Shown here: positions 63,852 to 64,000 of the stretch, piece after piece
Position numbering within the stretch: the stretch's first letter is position 1
How the letters are laid out: the number at the start of each line of letters is the position of its first letter
DNA from: Phylloscopus collybita
Taxonomy: Eukaryota > Chordata > Aves > Passeriformes > Phylloscopidae
Direction of reading: 5' to 3'
DNA: 64,000 bases
Assembly (NCBI GenBank): GCA_027886175.1
Contig: JAJNNQ010000139.1
Span: 558,001-622,000, forward strand
Translations under genes and position numbers: made by a program
Notes under the pieces: model-generated
Databases searched by the model: none
The model's input: the letters and a program-made list of their open reading frames with translations, nothing else
What the model was told of the DNA's origin: nothing

Positions 63852-64000
63852 GTGATCCTGTTGTGGAAAAGGCAGGAAAGTGGCTGCAAAAGCGTTTTGG
63901 CTTGCTTAAAGCAGCAGCAAGCACGCGGGCTTCTCTGCACGCTGCAAACACAAAACAGAAGCACCTACACGGCGAGAGGAGACTGCCTGACACCTGCTGC
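63852..64000 (+). repeat. Right-edge partial monomer (149 bp)
   Basis: It has m56T/m57A (TTAAAGC), a combination found elsewhere in the window only in the deletion monomer at 51883. The window stops at monomer position 149, so whether it also carries the 7-bp deletion cannot be seen. Confidence 0.93.

Larger units (their letters stand above)
1..64000 (+). repeat. Tandem satellite array, 499-bp monomer, 127 full copies plus two partial
   Basis: The same sequence recurs every 499 bp. The landmark GTGAT(G/C)CTGTTGTGG falls at 486, 985, 1484 and onward in exact 499-bp steps to 51883; after one 492-bp monomer it continues from 52375 to 63852. All copies have one orientation. Most monomers differ from the consensus at only 0 to about 8 of 499 positions. 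No non-satellite DNA interrupts the array and both window edges cut through monomers, so the true array is longer. Strand is arbitrary. Known biology: arrays this homogeneous are typical of centromeric, pericentromeric, subtelomeric or sex-chromosome heterochromatin. Which applies here, and the family name, cannot be read from the sequence. Confidence 0.98.

Noticed and set aside
1..64000. CRISPR array or other prokaryotic repeat system
   Set aside because: The repeat unit is 499 bp with no unique spacers and no cas-like genes, and successive units are nearly identical over their full length.
1..64000. rRNA, tRNA or snRNA gene cluster
   Set aside because: I see no recognisable rRNA, tRNA or snRNA core. 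A GAGTTCGGCTTTC stretch vaguely resembles a Pol III B box, but no matching A box lies at a suitable distance.
1..64000. CENP-B box
   Set aside because: I checked the TTCG-containing stretches of the monomer on the + strand (near monomer positions 254, 284 and 314) against the NTTCGNNNNANNCGGGN core; none has both the central A and the CGGG.
1..64000. Tandem LTRs or another transposon-derived array
   Set aside because: I found no TG...CA-bounded unit with target-site duplications, primer-binding site, polyadenylation signal or reverse-transcriptase frame. An old transposon origin of the monomer cannot be excluded without a database search.

Overview
This window is a single, uninterrupted tandem satellite array. 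A 499-bp monomer repeats head to tail in one orientation from base 1 to base 64000: 127 complete monomers (486-63851), a partial monomer at the left edge (1-485) and a partial one at the right edge (63852-64000). I see no protein-coding gene, RNA gene, transposon insertion, inversion or unique spacer. The only length change is one 7-bp deletion, in the monomer at 51883-52374 (492 bp).

Numbering used throughout: monomer position 1 is the G of GTGAT(G/C)CTG, for example base 13460. A marker such as m130T means T at monomer position 130. The consensus-like reference monomer is 13460-13958. By hand count it is about 57% GC with about 28 CpG dinucleotides (observed/expected near 0.7), and 16 of these lie in monomer positions 256-377. 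Many one-off differences between monomers are CpG to TpG/CpA transitions, which points to a host with CpG methylation. A long homogeneous satellite with this pattern suggests a eukaryote, most likely a vertebrate. A bird or reptile is a guess from sequence style only; I do not recognise the family.

Layout. Monomers differ at roughly 25 recurrent marker positions, and the order of marked monomers reveals higher-order repeats (HORs) whose period changes along the window: irregular order (1-4477); an 8-monomer, 3992-bp HOR present twice (4478-12461); irregular order (12462-15954); a 6-monomer relative of the next HOR (15955-18948); mixed order (18949-23439); a 7-monomer, 3493-bp HOR in three full copies plus a fourth that lost one monomer (23440-36912); three linking monomers (36913-38409); 6-monomer, 2994-bp HORs (38410-49387); mixed order (49388-52873); another 6-monomer HOR present twice (52874-58861); and a tail with a partial 5-monomer repeat (58862-64000).

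The array looks like a satellite domain actively reshaped by unequal crossing-over and gene conversion. Chimeric monomers sit at HOR junctions, and blocks of several monomers reappear 34 monomers apart. Open frames exist on both strands because the monomer is GC-rich and stop-poor, but 499 is not a multiple of 3, frames do not continue across monomers, and a common variant puts a stop codon in the longest frame. I therefore call none of them genes.
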